Positions 56,902 through 64,000 of a DNA stretch of 64,000 nt are shown here, piece by piece. Under the pieces are notes generated by a model that did no database searches, had not been told where the DNA came from, and saw nothing but the letters and a program-made list of their open reading frames with translations. Positions within the stretch are counted from its first letter, which is position 1. Each line of letters opens with the position of its first letter. The DNA is from JBDTSW01 sp963782605 (GTDB lineage: Bacteria; Actinomycetota; Thermoleophilia; Solirubrobacterales; 70-9): NCBI GenBank assembly GCA_963782605.1, contig CAWAKK010000012.1:186001-250000 (forward strand), written 5' to 3'. The position numbers were made by a program, and so were the translations under genes.

Positions 56902-58059
56902 ATGGGATCGCTGATCAGCTTCGAAGAGGCGCTCGCTCTGGGCGAGCTTGACGACCACGACGAGATCGGCGAGCTGGTTGAGCGGGCGTGGACCGTTCGC
57001 CGCGAGCGCTTCGGCGACTCGACGGACCTGTGCTCACTCGTAAACGCCAAGTCGGGGGGCTGCGCCGAGGACTGCGGCTTCTGCGCGCAGTCGCGCTACG
57101 CCGAGGCAGACACGCCAATGCACGCGATGATGAGCCCGGAGCAGATCCTCGAGCACGCGCGCGCCGCCGAGGCTGCCGGCGCCCATCGCTTCTGCATGGT
57201 CACCCAGGGTCAGGGGCTCTCCAAGCGCGACTTCGAGGCGATCGTCGAGGGTGCGAAGCTCGTCTCCGAGCACACGAACCTGAAGCGCTGCGTCTCGGTT
57301 GGGCACATCTCGCCGGCTCGCGCCCACACGCTCGCGGACGCGGGCGTTCAGCGTGTCCACCACAACGTCGAGACGGCGCGGTCGCACTACGACGAGGTCT
57401 CCACGACCGTCCGGTATGAGGGCCGGATCCGCACGATCGACGCCGTCAAGGACGCGGGACTCGAGACCTGCGTGGGTGGCATCTTGAACCTGGGCGAAAC
57501 GCCGCGCCAGCGGGTGGAGATGGCCTTCGAGCTCGCAACGATCGAACCGACATCCGTACCCATCAACCTTCTCAACCCGCGCCCGGGGACGAAGTTCGGA
57601 GACCGCCCCCTGATGGATCCCTGGGAAGTGGTCAAGTGGGTCGCCATCTTCCGGCTCATCATTCCCGGTGCCCTCTTTCGCCTCTGTGGAGGCCGGGTCG
57701 AGAACCTCGACGAGCTGCAACCACTCGCGATCAAGGCCGGGCTGAACGGGGTGATGATGGGGAACTTCCTGACCACGCTCGGAGCGGAGCCGGCTGACGA
57801 CAGGCAGATGTTCGAGGACCTGGGGCTGAACGTCGCTCGGCAGGCCGACAACGGGTCGAACCCGCGCCCGGACAACCGCTCGGGATGGCTCGACGGTCAG
57901 GCCCCCGCGACGCCGATCGACGATTTGATCAACTCCCAGGCCGAGGCGAACTTCTGGGACCCCTCCACCCAGCTGCGCGTGATCAAGAAGCCCGGGAAGC
58001 CGCCGCCTTACCCGAGCCAGTCGTCGACCGGCGACCCTGGGGGCGGGCGCACAGCGTGA
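56902..58059 (+). CDS. bioB: Biotin synthase
   Basis: 385 residues from ATG 56902. Radical SAM enzyme inserting sulfur into dethiobiotin. Cluster ligands Cys54, Cys58 and Cys61 lie in CAEDCGFC; further family blocks are AGAHRFCMVTQGQG, NVETARSHYDEV, CVGGILNLGET and NPRPGTKFGD. The C-terminus (~340-385) extends past the usual core, with Pro-rich PGKPPPYPSQSSTGDPGG. First gene of the biotin operon; TGA overlaps the bioF GTG (GTGA). Confidence 0.96.
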   Translation: MGSLISFEEALALGELDDHDEIGELVERAWTVRRERFGDSTDLCSLVNAKSGGCAEDCGFCAQSRYAEADTPMHAMMSPEQILEHARAAEAAGAHRFCMVTQGQGLSKRDFEAIVEGAKLVSEHTNLKRCVSVGHISPARAHTLADAGVQRVHHNVETARSHYDEVSTTVRYEGRIRTIDAVKDAGLETCVGGILNLGETPRQRVEMAFELATIEPTSVPINLLNPRPGTKFGDRPLMDPWEVVKWVAIFRLIIPGALFRLCGGRVENLDELQPLAIKAGLNGVMMGNFLTTLGAEPADDRQMFEDLGLNVARQADNGSNPRPDNRSGWLDGQAPATPIDDLINSQAEANFWDPSTQLRVIKKPGKPPPYPSQSSTGDPGGGRTA

Positions 58060-59276
58060 TCGACGTCGCGGCCAGGCTCGAGGAGCTTCGGCGCAGCGGC
58101 CTGCACCGTCGGCTTCGATTGATCGAGGGCCCGCAGGGCCCCCGGGTCCTGCTCGACGGCGGCGAGGTGTTGCTGCTGTGCTCGAACAACTACCTGGGAC
58201 TGGCCGACCATCCCAAGGTGCGCGAAGCCGCCGCCGAAGCCGCCGATCGGTTCGGGGCAGGCGCCGGAGCATCGCGCCTCGTCTCGGGCACGATGACGCT
58301 TCACCGTCGGCTCGAACAGCAGCTCGCGGATTTCAAGGGCTCCGAGGCGGCGCTGCTCTTCGGCTCCGGCTACATGGCGAACTCCGGAACGGTCTCGGCG
58401 CTGGTCGGCAAGGGGGAGGTCGTCTTCTCGGACGAGCTCAACCACGCATCGATCATCGACGGCTGCCGGCTGAGTCGGGCTGAGACCTTCGTCTATCGGC
58501 ACCGCGATACCGAGCACCTCGAGTGGGGGCTGCGGCGCGCCGGTCGCCGGGCTGCGCTCATCGTCTCGGACTCCGTCTTCTCAATGGACGGCGACGTCGC
58601 GCGCCTGGCAGAGCTCCACGACCTCGCCCTGAGGTACTCCTGCCTGCTGATGGTCGACGAGGCTCACGCGACCGGGGCGCTGGGCCCGGGTGGCCGCGGC
58701 GCGGTGGCGGCGGCAGGCCTCTCCGGCGCTGTCGACGTCGTGGTTGGCACCCTCGGCAAGGCGCTCGGGGGCTACGGCGCCTACGTGTGCTCGAGCGCAC
58801 AGATCGCGGAGCTGCTCGTCAACACCGCGCGGCCCTTCATCTACTCAACCGCGCCTCCGCCGCCGTCGGTCGGTGCCGCGCTCGCCGCCCTCGCGATCCT
58901 TCGCTCGCGCCCCGGGCTCGCCGAGCAGCTCCGGCGCAACGGGGCCGTTCTGCGCGAGGGGCTCGCCGCACAAGGCCTGGAGCTTGGCGCCTCGCGCACT
59001 CACATCGTGCCGGTGATGGTTGGCGACGCCAGACGGGCGATGGCGCTCTGCGAGCGCTCGCTGGAGCAGGGGGTCTTCGCCCAGGCCATCCGCCCGCCAA
59101 CGGTTCCCGAGGGCACCTCGCGGCTGCGGCTCGCGGTGATGGCGACCCACTCGGCCGACGAGTTGCGGCTCGCGGCGCGCGTGATCGGCCGCTCGGCCCG
59201 CGCGATCGGGGTGGCTGACGAGCGCCCCGGCGGCACTCGGACCGGCTCGCACGCGCGCATCGAACGCGCCGCCTGA
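58056..59276 (+). CDS. bioF: 8-amino-7-oxononanoate synthase
   Basis: 406 residues from GTG 58056. PLP enzyme condensing pimeloyl-thioester and alanine. SNNYLGLADHPKV, GASRLVSGTM, SDELNHASIIDG, DEAHATGALG and VGTLGKALGGYGAYV with Schiff-base Lys235 are diagnostic for BioF. A basic ~25-residue tail follows the core. Paralogous to the partial gene at 1-1128. Confidence 0.95.
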   Translation: MIDVAARLEELRRSGLHRRLRLIEGPQGPRVLLDGGEVLLLCSNNYLGLADHPKVREAAAEAADRFGAGAGASRLVSGTMTLHRRLEQQLADFKGSEAALLFGSGYMANSGTVSALVGKGEVVFSDELNHASIIDGCRLSRAETFVYRHRDTEHLEWGLRRAGRRAALIVSDSVFSMDGDVARLAELHDLALRYSCLLMVDEAHATGALGPGGRGAVAAAGLSGAVDVVVGTLGKALGGYGAYVCSSAQIAELLVNTARPFIYSTAPPPPSVGAALAALAILRSRPGLAEQLRRNGAVLREGLAAQGLELGASRTHIVPVMVGDARRAMALCERSLEQGVFAQAIRPPTVPEGTSRLRLAVMATHSADELRLAARVIGRSARAIGVADERPGGTRTGSHARIERAA

Positions 59277-59287
59277 GGCGGGTGCGT

Positions 59288-59304
59288 CCGGCATAGAGTG
59301 CCGG
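59288..59304. repeat. Hairpin covering the ribosome-binding region of the MBL-like gene
   Basis: CCGGCA (59288-59293) and TGCCGG (59299-59304) form a 6-bp stem with loop TAGAG, ending one base before the GTG start at 59306. No Shine-Dalgarno is free, so this hairpin could lower translation of the embedded gene relative to bioF and bioD. Confidence 0.4.
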
Positions 59305-59305
59305 G

Positions 59306-59926
59306 GTGCTCCCGCCAGCCGACATCAGCGAGATCGCCCCCGGCCTGTGGCGATGGACCACGAAACACCCGGAGTGGGTGACCGGCGCCAAGCCCGGCAG
59401 CGCTCAGGACTGGCCGCGTGAGGTCGGAAGCGTCGCCTACCAATCGCCTGGTGGGCTGGTGCTCATCGATCCGCTCGTGCCCGAGGACGGGGAAGCTCTG
59501 TGGGCGTGGCTGGACAAGCGGGTGGCGGCGGCTGGCGGGCACGTGTGGGCAGTGAGCACGATCAGGTGGCACCGCCGTAGCCGCGAGGCCGTCGCTGAGC
59601 GATACGGCGCCTCGAAGTCCCGGGCCAAACGCTCGCTGCCCGAGGGCGTGGAGCCGATCCGCATCGAGCATGCCGCGGAAACGATGTTCTGGCTGCCGGA
59701 GGCTCGCACGCTGGTCTGCGGCGACGCCTTGTTGGGTGACGGCGCGGGCGGCCTGCGCATGTGCCCAGACTCGTGGCTGGGGTACCTCGGCCGCCACGTC
59801 ACCCAGCGCGAGCTCCTCCTCGGGCTCCAGCCACTGCTCGACCTCGATGTCGAGCGAGTGCTCGTCTCCCACTGGGACCCGGTCCTGCGTGATGGGGCCG
59901 CGGCGATCCGGGCGGCACTCGGCTGA
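59306..59926 (+). CDS. Degenerate MBL-fold protein inside the biotin operon (paralogue B)
   Basis: 206 residues from GTG 59306. MBL-like strand order: VAYQSPGGLVLIDPLVP, then VWAVSTIRWHRRSREAVAERYG where HxHxDH should be, AAETMFWLPEARTLVCGDALLGD with the later Asp, and ERVLVSHWDPVL with the last His. Most zinc ligands are absent, so a hydrolase activity is doubtful. Its TGA overlaps the bioD ATG (TGATG), tying it to biotin synthesis. The role is unknown. Confidence 0.75.
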   Translation: MLPPADISEIAPGLWRWTTKHPEWVTGAKPGSAQDWPREVGSVAYQSPGGLVLIDPLVPEDGEALWAWLDKRVAAAGGHVWAVSTIRWHRRSREAVAERYGASKSRAKRSLPEGVEPIRIEHAAETMFWLPEARTLVCGDALLGDGAGGLRMCPDSWLGYLGRHVTQRELLLGLQPLLDLDVERVLVSHWDPVLRDGAAAIRAALG

Positions 59927-60597
59927 TGCGCGGCGTCTTCGTCACCGGGACCGGGACGGAGGTGGGCAAGACAGTCGTCGCGGCGGCGATCGCCCGCACG
60001 CTGGCCACGAGCGGCGAGCGGGTGGCCGTCTTCAAGCCCGCGGTGAGCGGGCTCGACGAGTACGCCGGCGACGAGCGCCTGGCCGATCACGAGCTGCTCG
60101 CCCTCGCCTCGCGCTCCGAGCAGAGCCCCGACGAGATCGCTCCGTACCGCTACGGGCCCGCGGTCTCTCCCCATCTGGCGGCAGAGCTGGCGGGTGAGGA
60201 GATCGACCCGGCAGCGCTGGTGGCGTCGGCGCGAGCCGCCGCCAGTGAGGCCGACGCCGTCGTCTGCGAGGGAGTCGGCGGGTTGCTCGTCCCTCTCACG
60301 CTCGGCTATCTCGTGCGTGATTTCGCCCGCGAGCTGGGGCTGCCCGTCGTGATCGCCGCCTCACCCGCCCTCGGGACCATCAACCACACGCTGCTGACGG
60401 TGGAGGCGGTTCGTGCCGTGGGTCTGGAGGTGGTCGCCGTCGTGCTCACTCCGTGGCCGGAGCGGCCTGGCCGTTTGGAGGAGTCGAACCGCGAGGCGCT
60501 GGTGCGGCTGGGTGGGGTGGCGGTGGAGGTGCTGAGGTGGGTTGATGTCTCCGAGCCAGGGTCCTGGCCGCCGTTGCACGTGCCCGTTCGCAGCTAG
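59926..60597 (+). CDS. bioD: Dethiobiotin synthetase
   Basis: 223 residues. GTGTEVGKT (8-16) is the P-loop; VAVFKPAVSG, YRYGPAVSPHLAAELAG and VVCEGVGGLLVPLT are DTBS signatures. ATP-dependent ureido-ring closure on DAPA. Start ATG overlaps the stop of the MBL-like gene. Confidence 0.95.
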   Translation: MRGVFVTGTGTEVGKTVVAAAIARTLATSGERVAVFKPAVSGLDEYAGDERLADHELLALASRSEQSPDEIAPYRYGPAVSPHLAAELAGEEIDPAALVASARAAASEADAVVCEGVGGLLVPLTLGYLVRDFARELGLPVVIAASPALGTINHTLLTVEAVRAVGLEVVAVVLTPWPERPGRLEESNREALVRLGGVAVEVLRWVDVSEPGSWPPLHVPVRS

Positions 60598-60650
60598 CTC
60601 TCTCAATGTCCCGGATTTGCCGCCGGGCTGGTTTCTAGTGTCGGCAGGCG

Positions 60651-61970
60651 ATGAGTGATCGAATCGCGGAGCTGGACGCACGCTACCTGTGGCATCCGTT
60701 CACGCAGCAGCGCGACTGGGAGGGCTCGGGGGCGCCGATCATCGAGCGCGCCGAGGGGACTGACCTGATCGACACCGAGGGGCGTCGCTACATCGATGGC
60801 GTTTCGTCGCTTTGGTGCAACGTCCACGGCCATCGCCATAAGGGCATCGACGAGGCGATCCGCTCCCAGCTCGATCGCGTCGCCCACTCCACGATGCTCG
60901 GCCTCACCCATCCGGCCGCGGCGCTGCTCGCCGAGCAGCTGGTCGAGCTCGCGCCGCCGGGTCTGCGTCGCGTCTTTTTCTCCGACTCTGGCTCGACGGC
61001 GACGGAGATCGCGCTGAAGATGGCGTTCCAGTACTTCGCTCAGCAGGCTGGCGCCGACCGGCGGCGGACAGCCTTCGTCTCCCTGCGGGACGCCTACCAT
61101 GGGGACACGCTCGGGGCGGTATCGGTTGGCGGCATCGATCTTTTCCACGCGGCTTACCGGCCGCTGCTCTTCGACGCCCATCAGGTGCCGGCCGGCGACG
61201 CGGAAGCTCTCGAGCGGACCCTCGCGCTGAACGGCGAGGAGGTCGCGGCCGTGATCCTGGAGCCGCTTGTGCAGGGAGCGGCCGGGATCCGGGTGCAGCC
61301 TCCGGGCTATCTCAGTCGCGTTCGCGAGCTCTGCGACCGCCACGGTGTGCTCCTCATCGCCGACGAGGTGGCGACAGGCTTCGGGCGCACCGGGACGATG
61401 TTCGCGTGCGAGCAGGAGCGCGTCTCCCCCGACTTCCTCTGCCTTGGCAAGGGGCTCACAGGGGGCTACATGCCGCTGGCGGCGACGCTCGCCACCGAGC
61501 GCGTCTACGAGGGCTTCCTCGGCGCCCCCGAGGAGTACCGCACGTTCTTCCACGGCCACACCTTCACCGGGAACCCGCTGGCCTGCGCCGCCGGGCTCGC
61601 GAGCCTCGAGGCGTTCGAAGCCGAGAGCACGCTGTTGCGTCTGCAGCCCAAGATCCGGGTTCTCGGCGAGCTGCTCGGCGAGATTGCAGCGATGCCGGAA
61701 GTCGCGGAGGTCCGTGGCCGCGGCTTCATGGTGGGTATCGATCTCGGCGAGGATCACCAGGCCGAGCTGCGGATGGGCCACAGGGTGGCCGTCGAGGCGC
61801 GTGAGCGCGGCGCCATCATCCGGCCGCTGGGCGACACGATGGTGCTGATGCCGCCGCTGGCGATCTCCCAGGCCGACCTCCGGCGCCTGGTCGAGATCAC
61901 GGCGGAGTCGATCAGGGCGGCGCAGGCGTCCGCGTACGACGGCTCGCACGACCTGGCGGCGGCGGCCTAG
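60651..61970 (+). CDS. bioA: Adenosylmethionine-8-amino-7-oxononanoate aminotransferase
   Basis: 439 residues. YLWHPFTQQRDW near the N-terminus is the BioA-type substrate block; GSTATEIALKMAFQYF, DAYHGDTLGA, ADEVATGFGRTG and the PLP Lys267 in LCLGKGLTGGYMPL are class III aminotransferase motifs. Converts KAPA to DAPA using SAM as amino donor. 53 bases after bioD, the end of the operon; the bio genes for pimelate synthesis are not in the window. Confidence 0.96.
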   Translation: MSDRIAELDARYLWHPFTQQRDWEGSGAPIIERAEGTDLIDTEGRRYIDGVSSLWCNVHGHRHKGIDEAIRSQLDRVAHSTMLGLTHPAAALLAEQLVELAPPGLRRVFFSDSGSTATEIALKMAFQYFAQQAGADRRRTAFVSLRDAYHGDTLGAVSVGGIDLFHAAYRPLLFDAHQVPAGDAEALERTLALNGEEVAAVILEPLVQGAAGIRVQPPGYLSRVRELCDRHGVLLIADEVATGFGRTGTMFACEQERVSPDFLCLGKGLTGGYMPLAATLATERVYEGFLGAPEEYRTFFHGHTFTGNPLACAAGLASLEAFEAESTLLRLQPKIRVLGELLGEIAAMPEVAEVRGRGFMVGIDLGEDHQAELRMGHRVAVEARERGAIIRPLGDTMVLMPPLAISQADLRRLVEITAESIRAAQASAYDGSHDLAAAA

Positions 61971-61982
61971 GTCGAGCCAGGC

Positions 61983-62471
61983 TTAGTTGGTGCCGGGCCA
62001 GAGTCCCGCGTCCGGCCGACCCGCTTCCTCCGTCCGCGTGCGAGATGCGTCCTCGGCCGCGTGCTGGGAGTCGAGACCGGCCCGCTCGAAGCCGTCCTGC
62101 CATGTCTCGAACACGCAACAGCGGATCATTTGGCCGGCCTCGAGGACGCAGAGGGCTGAGCTCTTGCGCATCCGGTCCTCGCCCGTCTCTCGATGGGTGC
62201 CATGTTCCTCAAGGAGGACCAGGACGTGGCCGGGATCCGCGTCGATGTACCGGTCCATCCGTGGTGCATATCCGTCCCAGTCGCCGATCCAGCGAAGGAT
62301 CCCGGCGCGAAATCCCTCGAGCCCACGATAAGTCCTGCCCTCCGGAGCGATCGGATCGGGAAGCACGAACTCCCCCTGCGGATGCACCATGCCGAGCGCT
62401 CCCTCGATGTCACCGTCGACGTAAAGACGCCCGGCCTCGCGGACAATCGCAAGCTCCTCCGACTCTTCCAT
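61983..62471 (-). CDS. SnoaL/NTF2-like hypothetical protein
   Basis: 162 residues from ATG 62471 (GGGGA at the correct distance) or 167 from ATG 62486. EELAIVREAGRLYVDGDIEGALGMVHPQGEFVLPDPIAPEGRTYRGLEGFRAGILRW has the helix-strand pattern of SnoaL-like polyketide-cyclase/ester-hydrolase proteins. The last ~40 residues (EDASRTRTEEAGRPDAGLWPG) are disordered. Function unknown. Follows the rubredoxin gene on the same strand. Confidence 0.75.
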   Translation of the reverse strand: MEESEELAIVREAGRLYVDGDIEGALGMVHPQGEFVLPDPIAPEGRTYRGLEGFRAGILRWIGDWDGYAPRMDRYIDADPGHVLVLLEEHGTHRETGEDRMRKSSALCVLEAGQMIRCCVFETWQDGFERAGLDSQHAAEDASRTRTEEAGRPDAGLWPGTN

Positions 62472-62502
62472 ACCGTCCCCGCCCATGACCGCGTCAATCT
62501 CA

Positions 62503-62688
62503 CTACTCCTCGTAGGGCTCGAAGTCCGACTTGCGGGCGCCGCAGACCGGGCAGAACCACGAGTCGGGGATGTCATCGAAGGGGGTGCCAGGCGGGATTC
62601 CGCCGTCTGGGTCGCCCTCGTCCGGGTCGTATATGAACCCGCACGACGTGCACATCCAGAGCTGCTTCGTTGCCGTTCCCGCCTCCAT
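62503..62688 (-). CDS. Rubredoxin
   Basis: 61 residues. Fe(SCys)4 ligands: CTSCGFIYDPDEGDPDGG and CPVCGARKSDFEPYE with the conserved acidic C-terminus. One-electron carrier, often for an alkane or fatty acid hydroxylase, none of which adjoins. The frame is open upstream, but MEAGTATKQLWMCTS is the natural start. Confidence 0.95.
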   Translation of the reverse strand: MEAGTATKQLWMCTSCGFIYDPDEGDPDGGIPPGTPFDDIPDSWFCPVCGARKSDFEPYEE

Positions 62689-62722
62689 CGGCGCCAGCCT
62701 AGCGAAGTAGATTTGGGCTCGG

Positions 62723-63337
62723 ATGAGCGCCGACGCCCCAACGCCACGCCCGGCCGCCACGATCATCCTCTTGCGTCGCGGCGGTCGGCATTCGGACCGC
62801 GGGCTCGAGGTCTTGATGGCCCGCCGCACGGACGAGGCGAGCTTCATGCCAGGCGTCTGGGTCTTCCCGGGGGGTGCTCTGGACGCCGCCGAGCTCGACG
62901 GCCGCGACCCGGAGGAGGCCCATCGCATCTGCGCCATCCGCGAGCTGGCCGAGGAGGCCGGTGTGGAGCTCGGCGAGGGAGCGGAGCTCTTGCCCTGGTC
63001 GCGCTGGGTCACGCCTGAGCCCTCATCGGTGCGTTTTGACACCCGCTTCTACGTGGCCCTCGCACCGCCGCACTCCGCCCCTGAGCCCGACGCCGGCGAG
63101 ATCACCGCGGTGGCGTGGATCTCCCCCGCCGACGCGCTGCGTCGCCATGAAGCCGGGGAGCTTCGGCTGGTGTTCCCGACCATCAAGAACCTGGAGGCGC
63201 TCCTCCCCCACGCCTCCGCCGACGAGGTGCTCGCCGCCGCGCGCGACCGGCGGGTCGATCCCATCCTTCCCAAGGTGCTGGGATCTCGCAAGAATTGGCG
63301 CGTGGCGCTGCCAGGCGACCCCGATTACCCGGCATGA
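62723..63337 (+). CDS. NUDIX hydrolase
   Basis: 204 residues. Nudix box GGALDAAELDGRDPEEAHRICAIRELAEEAGVEL, whose first spacer is lengthened by about 8 residues, as in the RNA-processing/CoA-type NUDT7/8/19 group. Probably hydrolyses CoA or a nucleoside diphosphate derivative. TGA overlaps the next ATG (ATGA), so it is coupled with the PNPOx-like gene. Confidence 0.88.
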   Translation: MSADAPTPRPAATIILLRRGGRHSDRGLEVLMARRTDEASFMPGVWVFPGGALDAAELDGRDPEEAHRICAIRELAEEAGVELGEGAELLPWSRWVTPEPSSVRFDTRFYVALAPPHSAPEPDAGEITAVAWISPADALRRHEAGELRLVFPTIKNLEALLPHASADEVLAAARDRRVDPILPKVLGSRKNWRVALPGDPDYPA

Positions 63338-64000
63338 CCTCGAGCCTCCCCCGCGAGATCCGCGACGCCTTCGAGGGTTTCATCACCACGGAGTTCACGA
63401 CGATCGACGCCGGCGGACAGCCCATCACGTGGCCGGTCACCCCCTACTACTCGCAGGGCGCCTCGACGATCGATGTCACGACCGGCATCGGCTACCCGAA
63501 GAAGGCGAACGACGCCAGGCGAAACCCCCGGGTCTCGCTGCTCTTCTCCGACCCCACCGGCTTTCCGAAGGCGGGGTCGAGTCGCGTGCTGGTGCAGGGC
63601 ACGGCCGATGTCGACGACGAGGACCTCGACGCCAATCGCGAGCGCTACCGGCGCGAGTCCGCCGTAAAGCTGCCGTCCACGAAGGACATGTATCCGCCGA
63701 AGCCGCTACTTGGGCTCTTTCACTGGTACTTCGCCCGCGTCTACGTGAAGGTCCGCCCCGAGCGCGTGTTCGTTTGGCCAGACGGCGACTTCACCGCGCC
63801 GCTCGTCGTCCACGATGCGCATCTCGAGGAGGTCCGCTCAGGGCACAGCGAGGAGCCGGCGGCGAACCTGGAACCGGCCGCAGGCGGCGCCACGGCCTGG
63901 GATGAGCGCATCGAGCAGTTCGGCAAGCGTCATACCCATGCCGTCATCTCTTGGGTGGCGCCTGACGCCTTCCCGCTGAGCGTCCGACTCCCCGTACGCG
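63334..64000 (+). CDS. Pyridoxamine 5'-phosphate oxidase-fold protein, 3' partial
   Basis: 222 residues visible, continuing past the right edge. EIRDAFEGFITTEFTTIDAGGQPITWPVTPYY and the RRNPRVSLLFSDPTGFPKAGSSRVLVQGTADV block match the split-barrel flavin/heme-binding fold. Could be an F420- or FMN-dependent reductase or heme-binding protein. The C-terminal part (after VFVWPDGDF) looks like a second, different domain that is cut off by the window edge. Confidence 0.78.
   Translation, partial: MTSSLPREIRDAFEGFITTEFTTIDAGGQPITWPVTPYYSQGASTIDVTTGIGYPKKANDARRNPRVSLLFSDPTGFPKAGSSRVLVQGTADVDDEDLDANRERYRRESAVKLPSTKDMYPPKPLLGLFHWYFARVYVKVRPERVFVWPDGDFTAPLVVHDAHLEEVRSGHSEEPAANLEPAAGGATAWDERIEQFGKRHTHAVISWVAPDAFPLSVRLPVR

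Noticed and set aside
1..64000. CRISPR arrays, tRNA or rRNA genes, insertion sequences, prophage
   Set aside because: No regularly spaced repeats, cloverleaf-like segments in the intergenic gaps, transposase or integrase motifs were seen; the holin-X and excisionase-like proteins belong to chromosomal families.

Overview
The window is about 64 kb of high-GC DNA with dense, short-spaced, frequently overlapping genes. The gene set points to a high-GC Gram-positive actinobacterium of the Thermoleophilia/Solirubrobacterales type: an mIHF-like nucleoid protein, YrbE/MkL (Mla-like) transport genes, an adrenodoxin-reductase-like FprA, a coproheme decarboxylase family protein, holin-X/DUF3618/DUF4235 stress genes, an ECF42-type sigma factor and many acyl-CoA metabolism genes. 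The class-level placement is inferred from gene style; no rRNA or other marker is present. I saw no tRNA, rRNA, CRISPR array, insertion sequence or phage.

Layout. 1-1.8 kb: 3' part of an alpha-oxoamine synthase and an mIHF-like gene. 1.8-9.8 kb, minus strand: a lipid or envelope transport block (YrbE permease, frameshifted second YrbE permease, MkL ATPase, large RND exporter) leading into a thioredoxin-like protein, a B3/B4-domain protein and two hypotheticals. 9.9-17.1 kb, plus strand: a lipoprotein, then four glucose/sorbosone-dehydrogenase paralogues and an aldehyde dehydrogenase. 17-20.6 kb: B12-dependent methionine synthase. 20.8-25.4 kb: PhaC-like hydrolase, chlorite-dismutase-family protein, FprA, BolA, monothiol glutaredoxin and a membrane-anchored HTH protein, a redox/heme/Fe-S theme. 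25.4-34.5 kb: hydrolase, ABC-F ATPase, IscA-like protein, DegV, small stress genes, a nitrilase-TetR operon with its operator, and an MscS channel. 34.5-41 kb: a MerR-controlled acyl-CoA/beta-keto acid catabolic operon (enoyl-CoA hydratase, carboxyltransferase, BKACE, CaiB transferase) divergent from an acyl-CoA dehydrogenase. 41-49.8 kb: ECF sigma plus DGPF pair, GNAT, hydrolase, an acyl-CoA dehydrogenase/SCP2 pair divergent from a TetR gene, a beta-propeller protein and two SDRs. 49.8-56.8 kb: two metallo-beta-lactamase-fold proteins, acyltransferase, glycerol kinase, free biotin carrier protein, enoyl-CoA hydratase-like protein, DNA glycosylase and sulfatase. 56.9-62 kb: biotin operon bioB-bioF-(MBL-like)-bioD-bioA. 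62-64 kb: SnoaL-like protein, rubredoxin, Nudix hydrolase and a pyridoxamine-oxidase-like gene cut by the right edge.

The most notable points are: an ECF42-type sigma gene whose region 2 lies upstream of any canonical start codon, with a matching ECF-type promoter ahead of its partner gene; a TetR operator array of five half-sites between a TetR gene and its divergent lipid operon; a degenerate MBL-fold protein embedded in the biotin operon; several very small coupled genes (32, 44 and 48 codons of protein); apparent frameshifts in a YrbE permease and in a sulfatase signal peptide; and a strong double inverted repeat ahead of an ABC-F gene.
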